In this document: positions 35,848-45,562 of the stretch, in pieces
How the letters are laid out: each line of letters starts with the position of its first letter
Position numbering within the stretch: position 1 is the first letter of the stretch
Program-made: the position numbers and the translations under genes
Notes under the pieces: model-generated
Seen by the model: the letters and a program-made list of their open reading frames with translations, nothing else
What the model was told of the DNA's origin: nothing
Databases searched by the model: none
From: Bisporella sp. PMI_857
Lineage: Eukaryota > Ascomycota > Leotiomycetes > Helotiales > Helotiaceae
Direction of reading: 5' to 3'
Assembly: GCA_021307315.1 (NCBI GenBank)
Contig: JAJSPD010000149.1
Span: 1-51,197 of the forward strand
Length of the DNA stretch: 51,197 bases

Positions 35848-36549
35848 ACTACGAAAAAGCCGTGGGACTCCCCCATAAAACCCCCTACCTATAGTAATTT
35901 GGCTTAGTTAATTATAATAAACATTTTCGCTTTATCTTTAGTATTTGGACAAAATTAACTATAACGTGGATTATCAGTACCCTGGCCATATTGGTACCTT
36001 GTCCTCCCCTAATCCACCCGCTATACAAGTTTATTCGGCAAAATGAGAAAGGCTATGTCGTCCGATGTAGAGTTTATCAGACGAACGATTCGCTTCGCGG
36101 GAAGAGTTCCCCCCTATCTTTAGTGAATGAAGATGTATTACGGAGCCGACGGACTTGTCTTTAGAAAGTGAAGTTGCATTTTTTGTAAGGAATGTGTATA
36201 TAAGTTAACCTAAGTGATTTGAACCATAATCTCGTAAAAAGAACCAACCGAGTCATCTCCTCTTCTCCTAAGTCTGAGTCTGATCTCCTCTCCCTCCACT
36301 ATGCCTCTTCTTGCCTTAAAGTCTTCAAATGCTCAATAGAATGCCATCTGGCCTTAAATTTGTGCTTAGCTTTAAAACACGGAGAAAATGGCAAAGGGAC
36401 TTACGTGTTAGGTTGCACAATCATAACAATTTCCCATAGAGTAGTAGGAGTCTCGATCTCTGCGAGTAGTACAGTCCTTCTTTCCACAAGATGTGCAGCC
36501 TTGGTACACTCTGTATCCGCAACCAAATAACAGATAATCATTATAGCTC
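35848..36549. other. Spacer after the dynamin gene
   Basis: About 700 bp. An open frame at 36219-36530 shows no recognisable domain. No RNA gene or repeat is visible. Confidence 0.4.
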
Positions 36550-37381
36550 ATGGTTGTGATATTGGTGAGAGAAATGTTCCACCAAGGTGCAACCACCTTT
36601 CGCAAAGCCAGGGCCCAGGAGCAACAGAACTTGTTTGTGGCGGCTGCAAATGAAAGAGCAAGATCAGAGAACGTCGAACATTATGAGATATCTGAGCATG
36701 ATAATATCGGCGACACCGCAGATACACAAGATACTCGACCTGTACACACACACAGGAGGATATATACATGGAAAACGCAGTGGCAGAAAATCCGGTAGAT
36801 GATCGGCTCTACACCTCACAACACGATTTCCAGGGACATGACGAGCTTGTGGAGTCTCAGCTGTTAAACTTCAGCTCGTCTGATTATTTGAATATGCATC
36901 ACAACCAGGAGTCTGAGACCTCAGCTGATGAACTTGCTCCACATACTTACACAGTGACCAAAACTTCCAACAAACGTCATAAGTCATCGGCAAAAAAAGC
37001 ATCCAAAGTTGCACGCTATGATAATCACAGTTCTCAAGGAAAGTCTTAGACGGAAATCAGTGTTTTGATTGCAAAATATCAGTATTTGCCCTGCGTCCAA
37101 AGCGAGGAACAGCTTGGGGTACCCCCGGCAAGCCAGAAGCAATTTTGCTGGACTCTATTGAGGATTTTGAGGCTCGTTGCGCGGCCGCTGCACGCCTTGC
37201 CAGCCAAAAACAGCTGCCCTCACAAAATGGCGGCTCGAGATCAGCAAGTAGTACAACAACCCAGGTAGGGCTCATCAGCAAGGTAAGCTTGTTACGAAAC
37301 CAAACTTCTGGAATATTCCACCGCCAGGCAGCCGACAACCGCCCGAGTGATTCCAGAAATTTATGGTGCGGGTTGCACTAA
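36550..37381 (+). pseudogene. Coding-like region spread over three frames, unknown protein
   Basis: Sense-like sequence passes from one frame to the next. First is ATG 36550 onward (MFHQGATTFRKARAQEQQNL, acidic). Next is 36768-37046 (LYTSQHDFQGHDELVES, then basic KRHKSSAKKASKV). Last is about 37030-37381 (CFDCKISVFALRP, then EAILLDSIEDFEARCAAAAR). Composition resembles a nuclear, charged protein. I found no splice sites that would join the parts cleanly, so it could be a frameshifted gene or a multi-exon gene I cannot resolve. No family recognised. Confidence 0.35.
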
Positions 37382-38718
37382 GGGAGCCGGAAGGACCAGC
37401 TGGCCCGAGGGGAGCTAGGGGAGATGACAGTACTCAAGCAGTCTACTTACTTTGCTTTTCGTGAAAATTAAGTAAGGGCGGCTGCGTAATATGGCGCAAA
37501 GAGTCTGATACTTACCAGCGTGGTGGATAGTGATACCACTAAGCGTTTACAACGAATTTTAGTTGGCCCAAGCGAGCCTATTAATCGAAATTGAACAGCG
37601 TAAGCAGCCTTACACTCTCAATCGGCACATATGACGTAGAAACTGCCATTTTCAAATATTAATGATTAAATTAAAGCGCTCTGATTGAAATCAATCAATC
37701 AATTAAAGATATTGAGGTATGTACAATTAAAGGTACAAATAAGATTTTTAATTTCTCAATTAGTAGGTGAGTTGTGCCTCCAGCCCTGATGCAACCCTGT
37801 CATCCCCCTCGATCTCTGGGCACGCAGATAAGAGGTAAGCGAAGCGGCTAGACAACCATACAACATTCTATTTCTCTCATACTTGGTACAAACCTGAAGC
37901 TTACAATTGTGGTTGACTCACATCATCTTACAAAGGTACAAGATACTATACCCTCCTCTAAATAAAGGGCAAAAACTAGGCCAGCTGGGGTTTGCAGCTA
38001 GGCCCTTGCGGCTCCTAGCAAAGCCATCATTTGGCCCATTTTTCCTCTTCGCATGAGCCAGCAGCGATGGGCAAGAAGGTCTAGCTCTTAACTTGACTGG
38101 CGAAAAAAACCCTTGGTATTCCCCACCAGGTCCAGTTTTGCCCGTTAATTAGGGGGGAGTACTTAAATATTAACGTATTCCGAGCCAGCCTCAGGGGTAA
38201 AAAGCTTGACTTCGCATGGTCGACTGTCAGACATGTAAATGGACAACCATAAGGTCAAGATAATATCATCATGGTCTATTTGCTTTGACCTAGAGGCACA
38301 CTCGCTTTTATGCATCCTCCATCCCACTTACATGACTCGCAGTGAACTGAATACTATATCCTCCCTGTAGCACGGTTCGCATGACAGAGATTGTTGGGAA
38401 ATCTACGGAAAGGTAGTACCTGAAGAAAAGTAAGCGTTTTTGGGAGTAATCAGACGGTCTTTAAGCTACAGTTTATTGTGAAGTGGTTGTAAGCTTTTTA
38501 AAGACCCACAATTCACGTGTTAAAGATTCACGTGACTTATTTGCATACGTACTAGCAATAAACGGTTAATACTTAGAAATAATTTATTAAACATTTATTA
38601 ATTTAATTTCTATTGTTATATTTATGTTTTTATCCAATGCTAAGAAGAAGGTGCTAATTTCGCTTGTGCTGCCAACTCGCTTGTGGGTTCCGTCATGCTT
38701 TCACTTTACATGACTCGC
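37382..38718. other. Intergenic region, no gene seen
   Basis: About 1.3 kb. An AT-rich block lies at 38570-38640. No coding sequence, tRNA boxes or clear terminal repeats were recognised. Confidence 0.4.
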
Positions 38719-39147
38719 TGTGACGGGTTGAACCCGTAAGGATGACTCGGCTGCACGTGCCGCTGGCACCAGCTCTCGTCACGAACACGTGACAGCGCGT
38801 ATCCTCCGTGGAGCCGTCGACCCGTTACGTACTAGCGGACCCGTTACAGGCCTAGCTATAAAACCCGTAATCTCCTGATTCTCCTTTTTTCTCCTTATGT
38901 TGATTCTTTTTTGTAATATAGCAGTGATAGTCAATTGAATAAGTTACTATCAGCCTGTCACACTCGCACATCTTGTCACGTCGCGTGCTCCCAGGCACAC
39001 GTGACCCATATTAGGCGAGCTCCCCGAGCGCCTCGTGTATATATAGCCTGCTCTCCTCGAGCTCCTTCTTCCTTCCTCAGCTATAGATTCTCGTATAGTA
39101 CCACAGCTGCCCTCTGTATCTGTAGATCCACAGCTCGTGCCGTGACA
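38719..39147. repeat. Possible solo LTR
   Basis: The 429-bp stretch begins TGTGACGG and ends CCGTGACA, short imperfect inverted termini in the TG...CA form of LTRs. It contains a TATA-like CTATAAAA near 38857. It resembles in layout the better-supported solo LTR at 40348-40634. I see no target-site duplication, so the borders are tentative. Confidence 0.4.
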
Positions 39148-39409
39148 CATCTCAACTTTACGACAGTGTGTGTAGTGTCGTAGTTATTAGAATGAAAATT
39201 TATATATAGTTTATTGTTAACGCTTTCTTTATATTAATTAGGTTAAATCGCTACTTGCAAAGCTTAACATTACGAGTTTACAACATTGTAAAATGCGTTT
39301 GGCGCTTGTGTTAGGATTTGAGAATCCAGGGGTAGCTGAGGGTCCGACTACACCTACATAGTATGTAGGTTTAGAATCATGACTAAGCGCGTTCCGCACC
39401 CCACCAAAC

Positions 39410-39540
39410 CCGTAAACCACAGCGTAACCAGCCCTAAACTACAGCGTGACCAGCCCTAGAACACGCCGTGACAGCCTGTAAACACAGCGCAACCAGCCTG
39501 TACACACGCGATTACGAGCCTGTAATACAACCAAAGTTTG
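39410..39540. repeat. Left subterminal repeats of the MULE
   Basis: Several imperfect copies of an ACAGCGTGACCAGCCTGTAA-like unit follow the left terminal repeat. Related copies in the opposite sense occur at about 39620-39670 and near 42980-43020. Such subterminal arrays commonly bind the transposase in other DNA transposons. Confidence 0.7.
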
Positions 39541-40347
39541 AATGAATTTTTTTTTTTGCTTGTATACTTATAAGTATGCTTTTATTTATACTACAGCATT
39601 TTTTAATAGCATGTATACAGGTAGTTGCGCTGTGTTTACAGGCTGGTCACGCTGTGTTTTACAGGCATAGTAAAGTACGCGTACCCTTCAATACGACCAC
39701 TGTAAAATCGCCCGTAAACATTACTACAAGCCAACTAAAGTTTCAGTAGTTACTGTTTTCTTAGTTGTAAAAAAACTTGCAAACTCTAAATTATAACTTT
39801 ACATAATATATCTTTCTTGATCTCTATCCACTTCTTCTGTAACTCTTTTCTATACATTTTTTACACTTTTTAAAGCGTGCTTATTTCCGTTTATTTGAAA
39901 GTCCGACTCTACTTCTTTTTCGGCTTGAGTTTCAAGTTTTTCTTTATTATCCAGCTATATTGTAATCTTTTCCAATGTCCAATTAGTTTTGCTAGCTATA
40001 ATATTACCCTGAAAATTCCGGCGCTTTCTTGGCATAAGCTATAGCTGTTCCCGTAAGATTTTAGGCTGTAAAGTTTTTCATTTCCGGGCTTTGCGGTAGT
40101 TTGCAGGCCGTACATTTGGATAGGCCTTTAGCCATGCTTCTTTTTCAGCTATATAACTTTGTATTAAAACTTCCGGGCGGTCTAGTACTAGTTCTTTTAG
40201 TAATTCTACAACTATAGACAGAAGTTCTGGTTCTGGTTCTAGTTTTGGTTCTGGTTTCGGTTCTGATTCTAATTCTAGTTCTAGTTCCGGCACTAGCTCG
40301 ATTTCTTGATTATATTGCCCGTAAAAGTTTTCTTGCGAGCTGAGTAT

Positions 40348-40634
40348 TGTCACGGCCCTGACTTCTTAGACGGAGCTCAGCACCGGACACCCCAGAGCTC
40401 GGACGGAGCTCAGCGCCGGACACCCCAGAGCTCGGACGGAGCTCAGCACCGGACATCCTAAAGCTCGCTTATACTGGCCTCCGGCCAGCTTCCTGTATAT
40501 AGAGCGCTGCTTTCCTTCCCTTCTTCTGTCTGTAGCTTGTTCTCTTAGTTATAGCAATTGATAGTTGTTCACACCTTTGAGTCCTTCCACCTGGATCTAC
40601 GGATCGAGATCCCTGTTCAGCTTGAGTTGTTACA
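40348..40634. mobile_element. Solo LTR inserted in the MULE, TSD AGTAT
   Basis: A 287-bp sequence beginning TGTCACGG and ending GTTGTTACA is flanked exactly by AGTAT on both sides (40343-40347 and 40635-40639). It includes a TATA-like TGTATATAGAG near 40495 and a 33-bp unit repeated three times. No internal retrotransposon sequence remains, so it arose by LTR-LTR recombination. It lies inside the transposase C-terminal coding region. Confidence 0.88.
40369..40467. repeat. Triple 33-bp tandem repeat in the solo LTR
   Basis: GACGGAGCTCAGC starts at 40369, 40402 and 40435. The units differ by only a few bases. GC-rich repeats in the U3 part of fungal LTRs often vary in copy number. Confidence 0.85.
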
Positions 40635-43332
40635 AGTATAGTTTCTGGTATATTTTCCGGAATCTGGAAAGTCGGTATCGAGCTACTAAGTACTTCCACA
40701 GATATTTGAAAGTTCGTGACTAGTAAAAGCGCTGAAACTGGAGCTGTATTTCGTAGCATAGCTTGAAGCTACGAAGCTTCAATATTTTAAAGTATTTGGC
40801 TTTGTGTAGCAATTGAAGCTTGAAGCTTAAGTAGACAGTTGCGACTTTGACGAGTATGTTTTTGATTATAGCATGCAGAACAAACTGAAGCTCGTTTTGG
40901 CAATTGCACTTCTTTTGTAAAAAAAACCCGACCAGTTCTATTGTTTATACGGGCTATATTACTAGGCTCTCTAACTCGCAACGGGTCTAAAAGCGGCTGT
41001 AAAGTACTTTCACGGTCCTAATACCAGTAACTATAGAAATCTACCGGTATAAAACCAATAGTACTTTTTTTTAAGTCACAAGTATATGCGCAAAGTAGTC
41101 CTATTGCTCGTATAAAAGCTCCAGTACACGGCTTTAGTGGACGAGATACAGATTCAATATAGCGCTGAACAAGTCGAAAAGCATACTAAGTAACAACTCT
41201 CAAAACACTACGGTATAGTTTACGGTCGAGATTTAAAAGCGTAGAATCTCGTTTACTACCCGTAGCAGTCCGGATTGAAGTAATTTGATTAACAACTGCA
41301 TTCTCAATATTAAGCCAAGTTAAGAACAAGTCCCTTTTAGTCTTTTTTCCCTCAAGGTATTGCTTAATATATGCATGAGCACCTTCGCCTCTACAGGTTG
41401 AACTAAGTTAGCTTAAAACTGTAAATAGCATTTACAGGTCCGTAAATACTTACCGGGATGTAGTTTGAGTTCCGAAATGCATATAAGAGCTTGTCCAAGC
41501 AGTAACTAAGCGTTCTTTTTGACCATCTTTAAGCTACTTTTTACGCAAATAATCAATACACTTTTGGTACTTTACAGCAGAATATTTAGTACGTAACTGT
41601 AGCTAACGCTTTTCGTATTAGTGGATTGTTGGAACATAAATAATGCTTTGCCACAAAGCATTAAAAGCTGGCCAATTATCTTCTAGTATACCTTTACAGT
41701 AAGCTAGTACGCGCTGATTTACATGCCAAACACAAAGCATAGTTGGAACACCCGTGAATACAGCTTCAGAAGCATTTTGTACAGCATTATCTCCATCTAT
41801 AACTATTACTTCCGGGCTTATTTCAAGTTGTCGGAACTGTTGAAATGCCCAGATATAATTAATCGTAGATTCGCCAGGAAGAAAACAAAAGCCTATAAAA
41901 AACGTTTTGCCAAAGCTTGTAATGCTTAAATATTACTCAAAATTAGACACTAGATTTACGGCTAAGTATTATAACATAATCTAGCTGTAAAAACTGTAAA
42001 GATCCGTAAACAATTTCCGTAAATTTACTTACCAATTATATAGAAAAGTAGCATATTAAATTTGTTTGTCTTATAAGTACTATCCATTATAATCACATCT
42101 TGATTTTAATGTGCAAGTTTAATAGATTCTGAATAAGCAATAAACAGATATTCGGTCCGATTTTGAGCTGTAACTTGTAGTTGAAAATGTATTTCTTTAT
42201 CTGTAAAGTAGCGAACTAGTGCATTATTTGCTGCTAACTCGTGTAATCGATCACGCTTAAAAGAACTATATAGATTATATATATCTTTAGTTTAAAACGG
42301 AGCGGAAGTGTTTTGCCGAAGAAAAGCTATAAAGTCTCGTAGTTTGATTCTTAGTGCTATTAGAATAACCTGTAAAATAAAATAAAAATTACGTACCGGC
42401 GGAATGAAGCTCTTTTGCTTTGTTTATATCTTTTTGAGCAAGCTTACGGTGTGCCGGGTGTAATGATGCTGCGTAGCTTGGAGAGTGGTTATGAGTATTG
42501 TATTGAGTTCTTTCTCGATATTGAACTTCCCATTGTGCTTCACTTAACTCTTTAGTTATAACAGAGAATTTACAACCTGTTTTACGGGTCTTGGTTTCTC
42601 TTTTACGGGCTCGTAACTGATTCTGCGAATTGTTTTCGGGCGGAGGTTAACCGCTACGGTCGCACTCATAGAACACTTTTCTTCGTAAGCTATTGTATGG
42701 AATAGATCGACCAATGCGAAAAGCATAATAATGCTGTCTTGCCCAGGCTTGAATTGACTTGTAAAGCTGGTTTTGAGAGCAATATGTAGCTTTTGGTGGT
42801 AGTGGCATCTGAGAGGAGTCGGCAGTTAAAGGTGGTGCTGGTGATAGTGATGGTGACGGTGACCTTAATACTAACGGAACACCACTAGAAGAGTGCACCG
42901 GAATTAGTGATGGCATATCCATGAGTATACAGGCAAGAAACAAAATTTATTCAAGCTTTGGTTGTATTCCAGGTCCGTAATCGCGTCGTTACAGGCTGGT
43001 CGCGTTGTGTTTTACGGGTTTGGTGTTACCTCAGTTTCCTCAGACCATAAGATTTTCGCTCACGTGGACGCTGCGCTAATCCTATTTGAGAATGCTCGCG
43101 AATCTATGGTCTGAGCAGGGAATTAGTCCCCACCATACTAGGACGCGACTTTTTGAATTGTAATAGATAACTTCACCACCACTTCGAATACAGTCATAGT
43201 AATTGCAAGATATTTGAAACCGAACATCTTGAACAAGATGCCGTCTTCCAAATCTCCAAATTCGCCCTCTGCGCGGAGGCGTCACGCGCGGCGTGCCCCA
43301 ACTACCCCGCACCTACCCACCCTTCCTCGACG

Positions 43333-43509
43333 CGTCCAACAGCCCCAAAAGCAGACCGAGTATATCAGTGGCATGAAAAAGGGGATAGGGTGTATTACGT
43401 GCTAAAAGATTTGCGTGACAAGCACCGGTGGTCTTTGAAATACTTCATATTGCACTGGTTGCGGAAAAGTCGACTTTTCCCTCGGCCGATAGTGCATTTT
43501 AGCGAGTAG
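43333..43509 (+). pseudogene. Captured or residual coding fragment inside the MULE
   Basis: A plus-strand frame reads RPTAPKADRVYQWHEKGDRV, then YYVLKDLRDKHRWSLKYFIL and ends at TAG 43509. It is coherent protein sequence in opposite orientation to the transposase. It lies between the transposase start and the right terminal repeat. Upstream, a Ser/Arg/Pro-rich frame from ATG 43231 could be its shifted 5' part. The WHEKGDxVYYVLKxLRxKxRWS pattern looks like an uncharacterised fungal repeat-associated protein. It may be captured host sequence or part of another inserted element. Confidence 0.45.
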
Positions 43510-44170
43510 AATCACTAAAGTGAGCCATGCCATCGCTAAAACTTAGGGGTTCAATCACTAAAGCACAGCGCTCGTTCGCTAAGGTTAGGGGCTCAATCAC
43601 TACGCCACAGCACTCGCTCACTAAAAATGGCGAAACTCGACCATAACGCGGAGTTGAGAATTTAAATAGATATAGATCGAATCTACTAAGTCCCTAGATG
43701 ATATATTCCAAGTTACTATTTATCTCATCTCATCGTTGGTGCTCTAGGAGGCGACGGTTATTTGGAGGAGTGGAGACACGTTGGCGCTCGGTACATATAA
43801 CTGCCTCAAATCTCGATTGATTCTTAAAACGAAAGCAGATTTAGAATCAGCATTTCAAGGCGCACAGAATGGTGGGGCTCGATTTTTGATAAAGGCGTTG
43901 TGGTGTTGAGAATTGACACTGTGCAAATATAGCAGTCGCGTCCTTTTGGTGTTGTTTACAGCAAAAACTCGCTTCCTAATATTGCGCTCACCAAATTAAC
44001 AGCTCAGACGTTCGCCATAAAAGCTGAGGTAAGCAAACCTCAAAATAGACTAGCGTTCTAAATAAGCGAACGTATGAGGGACTGAGGTAAGTTTGGTGGG
44101 GTGCGGAACGCGCTTAGTCATGATTCTAAACCTACATACTATGTAGGTGTAGTCGGACCCGGTAGCTGAC

Positions 44171-44510
44171 GGGGAGTGATACACGTCCTCCCCCCCTTAC
44201 TATACGTCCTCCCCCCCCCTTGTCTTTCGTCAACTTCCAACTTCAACTTCAACTTTTTTGTTAAAATATATACTAATATGGGGGGTCAGACACCCCCCAA
44301 GCCCCCCGAAACTAACTCCAACCCTAACCACTAACCCTAACCATTGACTTTATTTACTTAGCAGTTGAAATTATACCTTTTATTAAAAAAAAATCACATG
44401 ATACTTTGAAAAATCACGAGAAAACTGGAGAAAAAGACAAGGGGGGGGAGGACGTATAGTAAGGGGGGGGAGGACGTATAGTAAGGGGGGGAGGACGTGT
44501 ATCACTCTCC
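44171..44510. mobile_element. Small MITE (hAT-like), 8-bp TSD
   Basis: This 340-bp element has ends GGGGAGTGATACACG and, inverted, GGAGAGTGATACACG. They are followed by repeated ACGTCCTCCCCCCC/TTACTAT units on each side. TAGCTGAC flanks both ends (44163-44170 and 44511-44518). The interior is AT-rich with CTAACC-type motifs and has no coding capacity. An 8-bp duplication suits the hAT superfamily. Its left duplication overlaps the MULE's right duplication. Confidence 0.82.
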
Positions 44511-44518
44511 TAGCTGAC

Positions 44519-45562
44519 ACGTCTCTGACTAAGCGGGAACGCTAGCGCTGAAGACTTTTCACACACACATTGCTAGAAAAATGATCACACATGTAGGTAA
44601 TAGAGACAACAATAGAGAGCCTGTCGGCATCCCCAATACCTTCTGAATATCATTGTGTATTTCTCGTTCTATCAGCTTGGTAAAGCTTACCTTGGCAGCC
44701 GTCCCCTTTTGTCCTATGGACCCACTACTCCCACTATTGTTGTGTTTAATTCCGTTAAAGTGGGTCACATCACATCACAAGTAAAGAACAGCTCTATTGG
44801 TATTTGTCCCGAGTGACGCCTAAATAGGGACATATGGCGTATGAAGATAAGCAACAGCGAAAGGCGGGACTTCCCGTACGTACCACTAGTATTTCATATT
44901 CTGTGGATGTATTTTGTTTCTAGTATCAGCATGAAGACTGAAGTTTAAACTCCACTGCAACCGCATGATAGGCTAGATAATTGCACTGTGAATGTATGTC
45001 GAATATTCGCCTCATCTTGCGAATGCCTTCATGGATACGCCACCTAGCATGAACGCACCCAGAAGAGTACCAGAGCCATTTCAGTTGAGGAATATTTAAG
45101 AGAAAGTGGGATGGATATCGGGAGTGAGCGGGGTGGGTACTAAGCTGTCTATTAGTTAGTTTACAGAAATTTAGAAAGAAAGGCTTCTAGGTTTACGATC
45201 AAATTATACGATTGCTTCATTTCACATGCCACGGTCTCCTTGATCTTGATAAGTTCTTAATACCATACTTTACTTCGAGCTTTTCTTTAAAAAATTTATC
45301 CTAACAGGCAACTAGCTTTACACACAAGCCAATTTCGCCCTATCAATATCGAATTGTCTTAAGGTATATTTAGCGGATTATATGACTATGTAAGTATGGT
45401 AGCAATCCCCGAAATGGCGCAATTTACGATAAGGATCTAGACTCTACCCGCCTCGCTCTGTGGCACTTCATGTATAAAGAACCGTGCCATGGACCGCCAC
45501 ATCGTATGGTCCCCTTCATTTCTTCTCTCTAGTTTGACTTCAAGTGCACAATCACACGAAAT
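44519..45562. other. Intergenic region and promoter of the transporter
   Basis: About 1 kb without recognised genes. The last 150 bases before ATG 45563 form the expected promoter/leader of the transporter gene. No TATA box is clear. Confidence 0.4.

Larger units (their letters stand above)
40078..42922 (-). pseudogene. MULE transposase, interrupted
   Basis: The reading begins at ATG 42922 (MDMPSLIPVHSSSG) and continues through DNA-binding, catalytic and zinc-knuckle parts to a Glu/Pro-rich C-terminus ending EAWLKAYPNVRPANYRKARK at 40078. At least one intron seems present after FYIIG near 42030 (GTAAGT). It is broken by nonsense codons and by a 287-bp LTR insertion at 40348-40634 in the C-terminal coding part. 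The LTR's 5-bp duplication leaves the flanking frame recognisable on both sides. Two catalytic aspartates of the DDE triad are visible (DSTYKT and VIDGDN). The glutamate was not located with certainty. Confidence 0.8.
39340..44160 (-). mobile_element. MULE (Mutator-like) DNA transposon, 4.8 kb, decayed
   Basis: Exact 70-bp terminal inverted repeats lie at 39340-39409 and 44091-44160 (outer end GGGTCCGACTACACCTACAT). The nine bases GGTAGCTGA flank both ends (39331-39339, 44161-44169). On the minus strand lies a MULE-type transposase gene at about 42922-40078. It has a FAR1-like N-terminal domain with YECDRSG, a DSTYKTNKFNM line near 42080 and VIVIDGDNAVQNASEAVFTG near 41800. CVWHVNQRVLAYCK lies near 41720, and a CX2CX4HX4C knuckle (CSACYNQKHTRQSRNC) near 40870. 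Stops at 42649-42647 and 41536-41534 fall where CAA/CAG would fit. The element is inactive but its ends are well kept. It also carries an inserted solo LTR and subterminal repeats. Confidence 0.93.

Noticed and set aside
44559..44768. Minus-strand 69-codon frame with hydrophobic end
   Set aside because: No homology signal, and it lies beside transposon debris; nothing supports expression.
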